This document shows positions 1-5,408 of a stretch of 6,832 nucleotides of DNA, piece after piece; the stretch's first letter is position 1, and every line of letters begins with the position of its first letter. The stretch is from Actinomycetota bacterium (GTDB taxonomy: Bacteria; Actinomycetota; Actinomycetes; Actinomycetales; Microbacteriaceae). Below the pieces are notes generated by a model that saw only the letters and a list, made by a program, of their open reading frames with translations, made no database searches and was not told the DNA's origin. The DNA lies in the NCBI GenBank assembly GCA_018895315.1, contig JAHIOK010000294.1:1-6832 (forward strand). The letters run 5' to 3'. Position numbers and translations under genes: made by a program.

Positions 1-6
1 GGCGAC

Positions 7-501
7 ATGCCCGCTTCGTTCCAGATCCGCGCCGCCGCCCAGAGCGACGGCGCGTTTCTGAGTGACATGGTGGTGGAGGCTGCGAATTGGCGCGCCGGAA
101 CGCCCCGCCCGCGCTACGAAGTGATGGCGGGGGTGGAGCACAGCCGTTACGTGTCGGGCTGGATGCGTCCGAGCGACGCCGGATTCGTTGCGACCGATCT
201 GAACGGTGAGCCCATCGGTGCCGCCTGGTATCGGATGTTGCCGCGCACCGATCCTGGGTTCGGTTTCGTCGGCACGGGCGTGCCCGAACTCATCATCGGT
301 GTGCGCCCGATCTGGCGCGCGCACGGCGTGGGTCGAGCTCTGCTGCAGCGCCTGGCCGAGCGAGCACGCCAGGAGGGTTACGCGCGTCTCAGCCTCAGCG
401 TCGAGCGCGGCAATTTCGCCGCCACGCTGTATCGCAGCGAAGGCTTCGCCGTGACGCAGCCCGGAAGCGGTCGCGACACGATGGTCAAGATCCTACGCTG
501 A
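7..501 (+). CDS. GNAT family N-acetyltransferase
   Basis: This protein of 164 residues is predicted to transfer an acetyl group from acetyl-CoA to an unidentified amine substrate in the cytoplasm. The acetyl-CoA binding loop is visible at residues 100-113: R104-A-H-G107-V-G109 fits the family pattern (Q/R)xxGx(G/A), and the following helix is [10 protein letters not shown]. Motif B follows at residues 128-147, with SLSVERGN, an LY pair at 141-142 and a closing GF at 146-147, the usual GNAT C-terminal layout. The N-terminal [12 protein letters not shown] and the central GAAWYR segment belong to a GNAT subgroup common in actinobacteria, but they do not tell the substrate. The start is uncertain. 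The frame is open to the left edge, the two codons before the ATG are not stops, and no ribosome binding site can be judged, although the GNAT fold begins normally at about residue 5. The gene ends 79 bases before ftsK with no clear terminator between. Mycobacterium tuberculosis also has an acetyltransferase (Rv2747) beside ftsK, but I cannot say they are orthologous. Confidence 0.88.
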   Translation: MPASFQIRAAAQSDGAFLSDMVVEAANWRAGTPRPRYEVMAGVEHSRYVSGWMRPSDAGFVATDLNGEPIGAAWYRMLPRTDPGFGFVGTGVPELIIGVRPIWRAHGVGRALLQRLAERARQEGYARLSLSVERGNFAATLYRSEGFAVTQPGSGRDTMVKILR

Positions 502-568
502 GGTCGATCAGCCCGGACGCGCCCCTACTCCTGCCGCGTCAATGCCCGGAAACGTCGGTGCCCACGCC

Positions 569-574
569 TACCGT
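569..574 (+). promoter_or_regulatory. Candidate -10 element for a leaderless ftsK transcript
   Basis: TACCGT fits the actinobacterial -10 pattern TAnnnT. It ends six bases before the ATG at 581, which would put transcription start on or next to the A of that ATG. Leaderless mRNAs of this geometry are common in actinobacteria. No convincing -35 hexamer lies 16-18 bases upstream. The bases between are GGAGGA at 575-580, which looks like a Shine-Dalgarno sequence but touches the ATG and so is too close to work normally. Confidence 0.38.
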
Positions 575-580
575 GGAGGA

Positions 581-3277
581 ATGGCCAGGAGCTCAAGCCC
601 GACCACCCGTGGTCGCGCGCCCGCAAAGGGCGCTGCGCCGCGCGCGCGCAAGCCCGATCCCACCCCGAAGCGCTACGTCGGCGAGGCGGAGAAGCCGCCG
701 GTCTTAGTGCGCATGTGGCTCGGCGTCGCGCACGGCGTCGGAGGACTTTTCCGCGCCTTCGGGCCCGAGTCCCTCGAGAAGGACCAGCGCCGTGACGGGC
801 TGCCGTTCCTGATCGTGCTGCTCGCGATCGCCGGTGCGGTCGTGGAGTGGTTCATGATCGGCACCGACATCGGCAGCACGATCAGCGCCTACACGGCGGG
901 GGCGCTCGTCGGCCGCACGGCGTTCATCCTGCCCGTGCTGCTCACCCTGTTGGCCGGTTGGCTGTTCCGGCATCCATCGTCCGTGCACGATAACGGTCGC
1001 ATCGGCATCGGATTCGCGCTGTTCGTGCTGACGATCGCGGGCTTCTGCCACGTGGTCGGCGTCCGGCCCACGCCCAGCCAAGGGCTTCCGTCACTGAGTG
1101 TGGCCGGGGGTCTGTTCGGCTGGATGGTGGGCGAGCCGCTCGCAATGCTCCTCACCCCGGTCGGCGCCGGAATCGTGCTCGCTGCAGTCGGCGTGCTCGC
1201 GGTGCTGATCCTCACCAAGACTCCTCCGAACCGCATCGGCCGCCGTCTGGGCGATCTCTACGCCTGGATGTTCGACGCCGAACGGCCCGAGCGCTCCGAA
1301 GGAGATCTCGGGTCCGACGGACCGACGTTCACTGAAGATGCCGCCGACGCGGCCCTGCCCTGGTGGCGACGCAACAAGACCGGCCGCGAGAAGGATGCCG
1401 ATGGCGCGATCGGGTCGGAAGATCTCACGGCGCTCCTCCCTCTTACCGCAGACGAAGGCAGCTTCGACAAAGCCGTCATCCCGTCCGCAGCGCCCGTGCC
1501 GCCGATCCCGCCGATGCCTGACGCCGTCACCGAGATCATCGATCCCTCCGCATTCGCCGGGCTCGGCCACACCGGGGCCGGGCACCGCGCCGACACCTCG
1601 ATCCACGACGACGGGATCGACGCCTCCGGCGATGGAATCCTTCCTGGGCTCACCGGCATCGGCACCGACAGCAAGCGAGTGCCGCCGGCCACGCTCTACC
1701 GCCTGCCTGCCGTCACCGCTCTCGTCGAGGGAACGCCGCACAAGACTCGCTCCGAGGCGAACGACAACGTCGTGCGCGCGATCACGAGCGTGCTCGATCA
1801 GTTCTCCGTGGATGCACGTGTCACCGGGTTCTCCCGTGGTCCGACCGTCACCCAGTACGAGATCTCGCTCGGATCCGGCGTCAAGGTCGAGCGCATCACG
1901 GCGCTGACGAACAACATCGCGTATGCCGTGGCATCCAACGAAGTGCGCATCCTCGCGCCGATCCCGGGCAAGAGCGCCATCGGCGTCGAGATCCCGAACG
2001 CGGACCGTGAGATCGTTACCCTCGGCGATGTCCTGCGCTCGAACGCGGCCACGAGCAGCACCCACCCGATGACGATCGGCGTCGGCAAGGATGTCGGCGG
2101 CGGCTATGTCGTCGCCAACCTCGCCAAGATGCCCCACCTCCTGGTCGCAGGCTCCACCGGCTCGGGCAAGTCCAGCTTCGTGAACTCGATGATCACGAGT
2201 GTGCTGATGCGCGCGAAGCCCTCCGAGGTGCGGATGGTGCTAATCGACCCGAAGCGCGTCGAACTGACGTCGTATGCCGGTGTGCCGCACCTGATCACCC
2301 CCATCATCACGAACCCGAAGAAGGCCGCTGAGGCGCTGCAGTGGGTCGTCAAAGAGATGGACATGCGTTACGACGACCTCGCGTCGTTCGGGTACCGCCA
2401 CATCGACGACTTCAACAAGGCCGTCGTGATGGGCGAGGTGCAGCTGCCCGTCGGTAGTGAGCGCGTACTCAAGCCCTACCCCTACCTGCTCGTCGTCGTC
2501 GATGAGCTCGCCGACCTCATGATGGTCGCGCCGCGCGATGTCGAGGACTCGATCGTCCGCATCACCCAGCTCGCCCGTGCGAGCGGAATCCATCTCGTGC
2601 TCGCCACTCAGCGACCCTCCGTCGATGTCGTCACCGGTCTGATCAAGGCCAACGTGCCGTCGCGACTGGCGTTCGCCGTCACGAGCGTGACCGACTCCCG
2701 CGTCATCCTGGATCAGCCCGGTGCCGACCGGCTGATCGGCCAGGGCGATGCGCTATTCCTGCCGATGGGCACCTCCAAAGCGGTGCGCGTGCAGGGGGCA
2801 TGGGTCAGCGAGGCCGAGATCGAGAAGGTCGTCAAGCACGTCACCCTTCAGGCCCAGCCGGAGTACCGCAACGACGTCGCCGTCGTGGCCGAGAAGAAGG
2901 AGGTCGACGCCGACATCGGAGACGACCTCGAATTGCTCCTCGCCGCCGCCGAGCTCGTCGTCTCCACCCAGTTCGGCTCGACCTCCATGCTGCAACGCAA
3001 ACTACGCGTGGGCTTCGCGAAGGCCGGGCGACTCATGGACCTGCTCGAATCTCGTGAGATCGTCGGCCCCTCCGAGGGCTCGAAGGCGCGCGATGTCATG
3101 GTGACCGCCGAGCAGCTTCCGGGTGTCCTTGCACGCCTGCGGGGTGACGACATCCCTGCAGAAGAGGCCATCGACGAGCGCTATGGTTCCGACGCGATCG
3201 AGAAGCAGTTCGAAGGACTGCCCGTGGTGGAGGAAGAAGGCGCCGAAGACATGTGGGGCCTCACCGGTCGCGACTGA
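581..3277 (+). CDS. ftsK: DNA translocase FtsK
   Basis: FtsK is a hexameric ATP-driven DNA pump at the division septum that clears chromosome DNA and aligns the terminus for dimer resolution. Counting from the ATG at 581 (898 residues), a basic N-terminus is followed by membrane segments at about 73-92, 104-129, 141-161 and 172-212 (the last long enough for two). A Pro/Gly/Asp-rich linker runs to about 375, followed by the alpha and beta motor domains. Walker A is GSTGSGKS at 524-531 (K530). Walker B is LLVVVDE, ending at D641-E642. The conserved [20 protein letters not shown] starts at 675. The winged-helix gamma domain, which reads polar DNA sequences, begins near 781 ([13 protein letters not shown]) and includes [11 protein letters not shown]. 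Length suits actinobacterial FtsK; the linker is much shorter than in E. coli. An in-frame ATG at 542 would add 13 residues but has no ribosome site. I prefer 581 because [11 protein letters not shown] is a typical basic start and a -10-like element sits correctly for leaderless transcription. Confidence 0.97.
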   Translation: MARSSSPTTRGRAPAKGAAPRARKPDPTPKRYVGEAEKPPVLVRMWLGVAHGVGGLFRAFGPESLEKDQRRDGLPFLIVLLAIAGAVVEWFMIGTDIGSTISAYTAGALVGRTAFILPVLLTLLAGWLFRHPSSVHDNGRIGIGFALFVLTIAGFCHVVGVRPTPSQGLPSLSVAGGLFGWMVGEPLAMLLTPVGAGIVLAAVGVLAVLILTKTPPNRIGRRLGDLYAWMFDAERPERSEGDLGSDGPTFTEDAADAALPWWRRNKTGREKDADGAIGSEDLTALLPLTADEGSFDKAVIPSAAPVPPIPPMPDAVTEIIDPSAFAGLGHTGAGHRADTSIHDDGIDASGDGILPGLTGIGTDSKRVPPATLYRLPAVTALVEGTPHKTRSEANDNVVRAITSVLDQFSVDARVTGFSRGPTVTQYEISLGSGVKVERITALTNNIAYAVASNEVRILAPIPGKSAIGVEIPNADREIVTLGDVLRSNAATSSTHPMTIGVGKDVGGGYVVANLAKMPHLLVAGSTGSGKSSFVNSMITSVLMRAKPSEVRMVLIDPKRVELTSYAGVPHLITPIITNPKKAAEALQWVVKEMDMRYDDLASFGYRHIDDFNKAVVMGEVQLPVGSERVLKPYPYLLVVVDELADLMMVAPRDVEDSIVRITQLARASGIHLVLATQRPSVDVVTGLIKANVPSRLAFAVTSVTDSRVILDQPGADRLIGQGDALFLPMGTSKAVRVQGAWVSEAEIEKVVKHVTLQAQPEYRNDVAVVAEKKEVDADIGDDLELLLAAAELVVSTQFGSTSMLQRKLRVGFAKAGRLMDLLESREIVGPSEGSKARDVMVTAEQLPGVLARLRGDDIPAEEAIDERYGSDAIEKQFEGLPVVEEEGAEDMWGLTGRD

Positions 3278-3311
3278 TCTCGGCGCCAGATCTTCGCCAG
3301 GACGATCCGGC

Positions 3312-3320
3312 TGGGATACT
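3312..3320 (+). promoter_or_regulatory. Candidate extended -10 element for leaderless pgsA
   Basis: GATACT at 3315-3320 agrees with TATAAT at four of six positions and is preceded by TGG at 3312-3314, giving an extended -10. It ends five bases before the GTG start of pgsA at 3326, and no Shine-Dalgarno sequence precedes that GTG. A start of transcription at or near the GTG would make the mRNA leaderless. The -35 region is weak (TTCGCC at 3293-3298). The alternative is readthrough from ftsK, since the 48-base gap contains no strong terminator. Confidence 0.35.
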
Positions 3321-3325
3321 GAAGC

Positions 3326-3898
3326 GTGACCGTTCCCCGGCAACTCCCGAACACCATCACGATCGTGCGCATCCTGTGTGCGCCGGTCTTCCTCTGGATG
3401 CTGTTGGCCGACGGCGGTAGCGACGGCCCGCTGCGCTGGTGGGCTGCGCTCCTCTTCATCGTCGCGATCGCGACCGACGGCATCGACGGCTACATCGCCC
3501 GCCGATACGAGATCGTCACCGACCTCGGCAAGTTGCTCGACCCTATCGCCGACAAGATCCTGACCGGATTCGCCTTCATCGGGCTTTCGGTTCTGATGGA
3601 GCTGCCCTGGTGGATCACGATCGTGGTCCTGATTCGTGAAGTCGGCATCACGGTGCACCGCCTCGTGGTCGCCAGCGATCACGTCGTCGCCGCCGCATGG
3701 ATGGGCAAGCTCAAGACGGTCGCGCAGTCGGTGGCCCTCTCGCTGGCCTTGCTCCCGCTCTGGAACCTCGTGGGGGATTGGGTCTTCTTGGTCAACGGGG
3801 TGACGATGGCCATCGCTGTCGTTCTCACCGTGGCGAGCGGTATCGACTACGTCCTCACGGAAGCCCGCGGCGCGCGCCGGGACCGGGCGGCATCGTGA
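3326..3898 (+). CDS. pgsA: CDP-diacylglycerol-glycerol-3-phosphate 3-phosphatidyltransferase
   Basis: This integral membrane enzyme of 190 residues joins CDP-diacylglycerol and sn-glycerol 3-phosphate to give phosphatidylglycerol phosphate and CMP, the committed step to phosphatidylglycerol and cardiolipin. The complete CDP-alcohol phosphotransferase signature is present: D51-x2-D54-G55-x2-A58-R59-x8-G68-x3-D72-x3-D76. The four aspartates bind the divalent metals and the CDP group. Hydrophobic segments lie at about 10-28, 37-50, 81-104, 124-145 and 149-170, consistent with the multi-pass fold. The N-terminal LPNTITIVRILCAPVF is typical of PgsA rather than of cardiolipin or phosphatidylinositol synthases, although the exact alcohol acceptor cannot be proved from the motif alone. 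The start is GTG, placed directly before the standard PgsA N-terminus. It follows ftsK by 48 bases, and its stop overlaps the start of cinA. The ftsK-pgsA-cinA-regulator order is conserved in actinobacteria; the corresponding mycobacterial gene is called pgsA3. Confidence 0.93.
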   Translation: MTVPRQLPNTITIVRILCAPVFLWMLLADGGSDGPLRWWAALLFIVAIATDGIDGYIARRYEIVTDLGKLLDPIADKILTGFAFIGLSVLMELPWWITIVVLIREVGITVHRLVVASDHVVAAAWMGKLKTVAQSVALSLALLPLWNLVGDWVFLVNGVTMAIAVVLTVASGIDYVLTEARGARRDRAAS

Positions 3899-4443
3899 AC
3901 GGTGCGCATACCTTCCCACCCGAGTTGCCCGACGATGCCGAGACGACCATCGTCACGCGTGGGCGCCGCAGCGACGCCGAGCGCCTCCTTGGCCGACTGT
4001 CCCAGCTGAACTGGACGATCGCCGTCGCCGAATCCCTTACGGGGGGGCTGCTCGTCGCGGAGCTGATCGCTGTGCCCGGGGCATCGACGTCGGTACGAGG
4101 CGGCATCGTGGCGTACGCCACCGATCTGAAGCACGCGCTCCTCGGCGTCGATGCGACTCTTCTCGAGATGCACGGGGCCGTCCATCCGGAAGTCGCCCGT
4201 CAGATGGCCGACGGCGTGCGCACGGCGCTCTCACAGGCCGGACGGCCCGCAGACGTCGGCATCGCCACGACCGGCATCGCCGGGCCGGAGTCACCCGATG
4301 GTCAACCCGTGGGAACCGTGCACATCGCGGTCGCCACCGCGCTCGGCACTCGGGTGGAGTCGCTCACGCTGGAGGGTGACCGCGAAGAAGTGCGCGAGGA
4401 GTGCGTGCGTCGCGCCATCCGGATCGCGTGGGACGCGCTCTGA
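3895..4443 (+). CDS. cinA: CinA-family nicotinamide-nucleotide amidohydrolase (PncC)
   Basis: This stand-alone CinA C-terminal domain of 182 residues is expected to hydrolyse nicotinamide mononucleotide to nicotinate mononucleotide and ammonia, salvaging pyridine nucleotide made by NAD-consuming reactions such as DNA ligase. Family motifs are present in order: AESLTGG at 45-51 with the probable catalytic Ser47, YATDLK at 74-79, TTGIAGP at 125-131, and PVGTV at 138-142. The N-terminal MoaB-like domain found in long CinA proteins is absent, as is usual for actinobacterial copies. The frame is open further upstream, but that part lies inside pgsA. The GTG at 3895 overlaps the pgsA stop as GTGA, a classic arrangement for translational coupling, and leaves a short N-terminal extension of about 25 residues before the domain. 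No good ribosome binding site precedes it, which also favours reinitiation after pgsA. The historical name (competence-induced) does not imply competence here. Confidence 0.92.
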   Translation: MNGAHTFPPELPDDAETTIVTRGRRSDAERLLGRLSQLNWTIAVAESLTGGLLVAELIAVPGASTSVRGGIVAYATDLKHALLGVDATLLEMHGAVHPEVARQMADGVRTALSQAGRPADVGIATTGIAGPESPDGQPVGTVHIAVATALGTRVESLTLEGDREEVREECVRRAIRIAWDAL

Positions 4444-4460
4444 GACCTCGGTGACTTCAT

Positions 4461-4481
4461 CGGGAACAGATGGTGTTTCCG
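4461..4481 (+). repeat. Imperfect inverted repeat after cinA
   Basis: CGGGAACA at 4461-4468 pairs with TGTTTCCG at 4474-4481 around the five-base loop GATGG. This gives an 8-bp stem with one G-U pair. It begins 18 bases after the cinA stop. No run of T follows, so it would be a weak terminator at best. It also covers the -35 box of the ECF-type promoter described separately, so it could be an operator. The two readings cannot be separated from sequence. Confidence 0.45.
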
Positions 4482-4488
4482 GGTCGTT
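4463..4488 (+). promoter_or_regulatory. ECF sigma factor (SigE/SigH-like) promoter for the clgR-like gene
   Basis: GGAAC at 4463-4467 and CGTT at 4485-4488 are separated by 17 bases. This matches the actinobacterial ECF pattern GGAAC-N16-20-CGTT recognised by SigE/SigH/SigR-type factors. Transcription would start near 4495, leaving a leader of about 115 bases before the ATG at 4611. In mycobacteria clgR is known to be under SigE, and in corynebacteria the ClgR/Clp regulon is tied to SigH, so the placement makes biological sense. It is a motif match only. Confidence 0.58.
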
Positions 4489-4550
4489 ACATTCGGCGAT
4501 TCCCACCCATTCCCCAGAACGCGGGATTAGATTGGGCATATCGGGTGTTG

Positions 4551-4556
4551 TACTGT
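4551..4556 (+). promoter_or_regulatory. Possible second, SigA-type -10 upstream of the clgR-like gene
   Basis: TACTGT fits TAnnnT and would start transcription near 4563, giving a leader of about 48 bases. A poor -35 (TTAGAT, 4527-4532) lies 18 bases upstream; the better-looking TTGGGC at 4532-4537 is only 13 bases away. Weak on its own, it could supply basal expression beneath the ECF-type promoter. Confidence 0.28.
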
Positions 4557-4610
4557 TGTCCACCCCGAGAGCGTCGGAATCGGCGCGGGGAACACAGTGG
4601 AGAGGGGGCC

Positions 4611-4922
4611 ATGATGATCCTGGTACGGCAAGAGATCGGTGAAGTGCTTCGTGACTTCCGCCAGCAGAAGGGCCGCACTCTCCGGCAGGTCGCCAGCCGC
4701 GCGAGCGTGGCACTGGGCTACCTGAGCGAAGTCGAGCGCGGTCAGAAAGAGGCATCGAGCGAGATCCTCGCCTCGGTGGCAGAGGCGCTCGACGTCCCCA
4801 TCTCGACGATCATGCGCGAGGTCGGCGATCGCATCTCGGTGATCGAAGGCATCCAGTCGTTCCCTGATGTCGTTCCCGACGACCTCGTGGCGTCGGTGGA
4901 GCCCGAACTGTCGTTGCGCTGA
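4611..4922 (+). CDS. clgR: ClgR-like XRE-family transcriptional regulator
   Basis: This is a small cytoplasmic DNA-binding protein of 103 residues. An XRE/Cro-type helix-turn-helix occupies about residues 8-70: TLRQVASRA at 23-31 is the first helix of the motif, ALGYLSEVERG at 34-44 the recognition helix, and the VAEALDVPISTI segment closes the domain. A short tail of about 33 residues follows. ClgR in actinobacteria activates clp protease genes and other stress genes, usually at CGC-N5-GCG sites. The identification rests on the domain, the size and the pgsA-cinA-regulator-recA order, which is the same in mycobacteria and corynebacteria. The chosen ATG is preceded by GGAG at 4599-4602 with eight bases of spacing, and a second ATG follows immediately at 4614. 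An upstream in-frame ATG at 4470 falls within the ECF promoter spacer and would add unrelated-looking sequence, so I reject it. I see no CGC-N5-GCG site between cinA and this gene, so autoregulation is not indicated. DUF3046 follows after 15 bases. Confidence 0.88.
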   Translation: MMILVRQEIGEVLRDFRQQKGRTLRQVASRASVALGYLSEVERGQKEASSEILASVAEALDVPISTIMREVGDRISVIEGIQSFPDVVPDDLVASVEPELSLR

Positions 4923-4937
4923 GCCTGCTGTTCGTCG

Positions 4938-5162
4938 ATGCGTCGCAGTGAGTTCGAACGCGCCGTCGCCGATGAGTTCGGCCCGCGCGGTGGCGCTCTG
5001 GTGAGCGATCTCGTCCTCACGTCGCTCGGAGACCAGACGTCGGCGCAGGCCATCGCCGACGGTGTGCCGCCTCGAGAAGTGTGGCTGGCGCTCTGCAGGG
5101 AGATGGATGTTCCAGCGTCCCGTCGTCACGGCGCGGGGCGTCAGGATCCGCAGCGTCGTTGA
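4938..5162 (+). CDS. DUF3046 family protein
   Basis: This small protein of 74 residues has unknown function. The family is actinobacterial and commonly lies just upstream of recA, where M. tuberculosis has Rv2738c. The diagnostic features are the N-terminal MRRSEFERAVADEFG and the conserved block GVPPREVWLALCREMDVP at 42-59. Cysteine 53 is the only cysteine. No signal peptide or membrane segment is apparent. The tail after residue 60 (RRHGAGRQDPQRR) is basic and looks disordered, and it runs slightly beyond what I remember as the usual family length of about 60-65. It starts 15 bases after the clgR-like stop with no visible Shine-Dalgarno sequence, so it is probably cotranscribed and translationally coupled with that gene. 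Its position between a stress regulator and recA suggests, but does not show, a link to stress or DNA repair. Confidence 0.85.
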   Translation: MRRSEFERAVADEFGPRGGALVSDLVLTSLGDQTSAQAIADGVPPREVWLALCREMDVPASRRHGAGRQDPQRR

Positions 5163-5168
5163 CCCTTC

Positions 5169-5183
5169 CGCGCTCTGTGCGCG
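5169..5183 (+). repeat. Small GC hairpin after DUF3046
   Basis: CGCGC at 5169-5173 pairs with GCGCG at 5179-5183 around the loop TCTGT, starting seven bases after the DUF3046 stop. The 5-bp stem has no following T run, so it is a poor terminator candidate. It contains CGC-N5-GCG at 5171-5181, the bare core of a ClgR site, but the flanks and centre do not match the longer corynebacterial consensus as I recall it. Confidence 0.25.
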
Positions 5184-5194
5184 TCGGCGTGTCG

Positions 5195-5210
5195 TCGAAG
5201 CTTCGTTCGA
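5195..5210 (+). promoter_or_regulatory. LexA SOS box upstream of recA
   Basis: TCGAAG-CTTC-GTTCGA differs at only one of the twelve fixed positions (G for C at the sixth base) from the actinobacterial LexA operator TCGAAC-N4-GTTCGA. It lies about 200 bases before the recA ATG and just upstream of a -10-like TAGGCT at 5219-5224, so bound LexA would cover the -35 region. Known biology: LexA represses recA until RecA filaments trigger LexA self-cleavage. The near-perfect palindrome and the location make this a strong call. Confidence 0.82.
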
Positions 5211-5218
5211 TCCTGACA

Positions 5219-5224
5219 TAGGCT
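5219..5224 (+). promoter_or_regulatory. Putative -10 of the SOS-controlled distal recA promoter (P2-like)
   Basis: TAGGCT fits TAnnnT and begins nine bases after the SOS box. The matching -35 position (about 5196-5201) falls inside the SOS box and is not close to TTGACA. Transcription would start near 5231, giving a leader of about 178 bases before recA. Confidence 0.45.
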
Positions 5225-5281
5225 CCTGCACAACAGGTGTCGTCAAGACGTATTCCACGGATGCGATCGGCAACGACTCGG

Positions 5282-5304
5282 ATGTCGGAGCCCACTCATA
5301 GCGT
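5282..5304 (+). promoter_or_regulatory. Candidate PafBC/RecA-NDp-type proximal recA promoter (P1-like)
   Basis: ATGTCGGAGC at 5282-5291 matches seven of ten positions of the mycobacterial LexA-independent damage motif TTGTCRGTGG, including the TGTC core. The -10 element TAGCGT at 5299-5304 fits TAnnnT. The spacer is seven bases, one short of the usual eight, so the assignment is tentative. In mycobacteria this motif is bound by the WYL-domain activators PafB and PafC, and the promoter lies closer to recA than the SOS promoter, the same order as here. Transcription would start near 5311, about 98 bases before the ATG. Confidence 0.5.
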
Positions 5305-5395
5305 GGAACTCGTCGAACGACACCTACGCCTTGTTGCAGCATCCCACCCAGCCGGGTCGAGAGCGCGACAGCCTACAGGCGACGGAACGCGAGCA

Positions 5396-5402
5396 AAAGG
5401 AG
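5396..5402 (+). promoter_or_regulatory. Ribosome binding site of recA
   Basis: AAAGGAG with six bases before the ATG at 5409 is the strongest Shine-Dalgarno sequence in the window. It decides the recA start against the upstream in-frame ATG at 5331, whose extra 26 residues do not resemble RecA. Confidence 0.85.
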
Positions 5403-5408
5403 CACGCC

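Noticed and set aside
1091..2137. Reverse-strand open frame of 348 codons opposite ftsK
   Set aside because: It lies entirely antisense to the strongly supported ftsK. The translation is rich in Arg, Asp, Gly and His with no recognisable domain, as expected when a GC-rich gene is read in the mirrored frame.
3278..3325. Terminator between ftsK and pgsA
   Set aside because: Only a 4-bp GGCG/CGCC pairing is visible and no T run follows. It is too weak to call.
3697..3894. Upstream extension of the cinA reading frame inside pgsA
   Set aside because: The 66 extra codons overlap the C-terminal half of pgsA in another frame and do not resemble CinA. The GTG at 3895 with GTGA overlap is a better start.
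3002..3919. Reverse-strand open frame of 305 codons across the ftsK end and pgsA
   Set aside because: It is antisense to two genes with clear motifs, and its composition is dominated by His, Asp, Arg and Glu, typical of a shadow frame.
5062..5301. Open frame of 79 codons spanning the DUF3046 tail and the recA promoter region
   Set aside because: It overlaps DUF3046 in another frame, runs through the SOS box and has no family resemblance or ribosome binding site.
5315..5330. Second SOS box candidate beginning TCGAAC near the recA leader
   Set aside because: Only the left half-site is present. The right half does not match GTTCGA.
5305..5335. GGAAC followed by GTT as an ECF promoter for recA
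   Set aside because: The spacing from GGAAC (5305-5309) to GTT (5333-5335) is 23 bases, outside the 16-20 range of ECF promoters.
4527..5342. Reverse-strand open frame of 271 codons over clgR, DUF3046 and the recA promoter
   Set aside because: It is antisense to two recognised genes and crosses the SOS box and promoter candidates. The translation shows no domain pattern.
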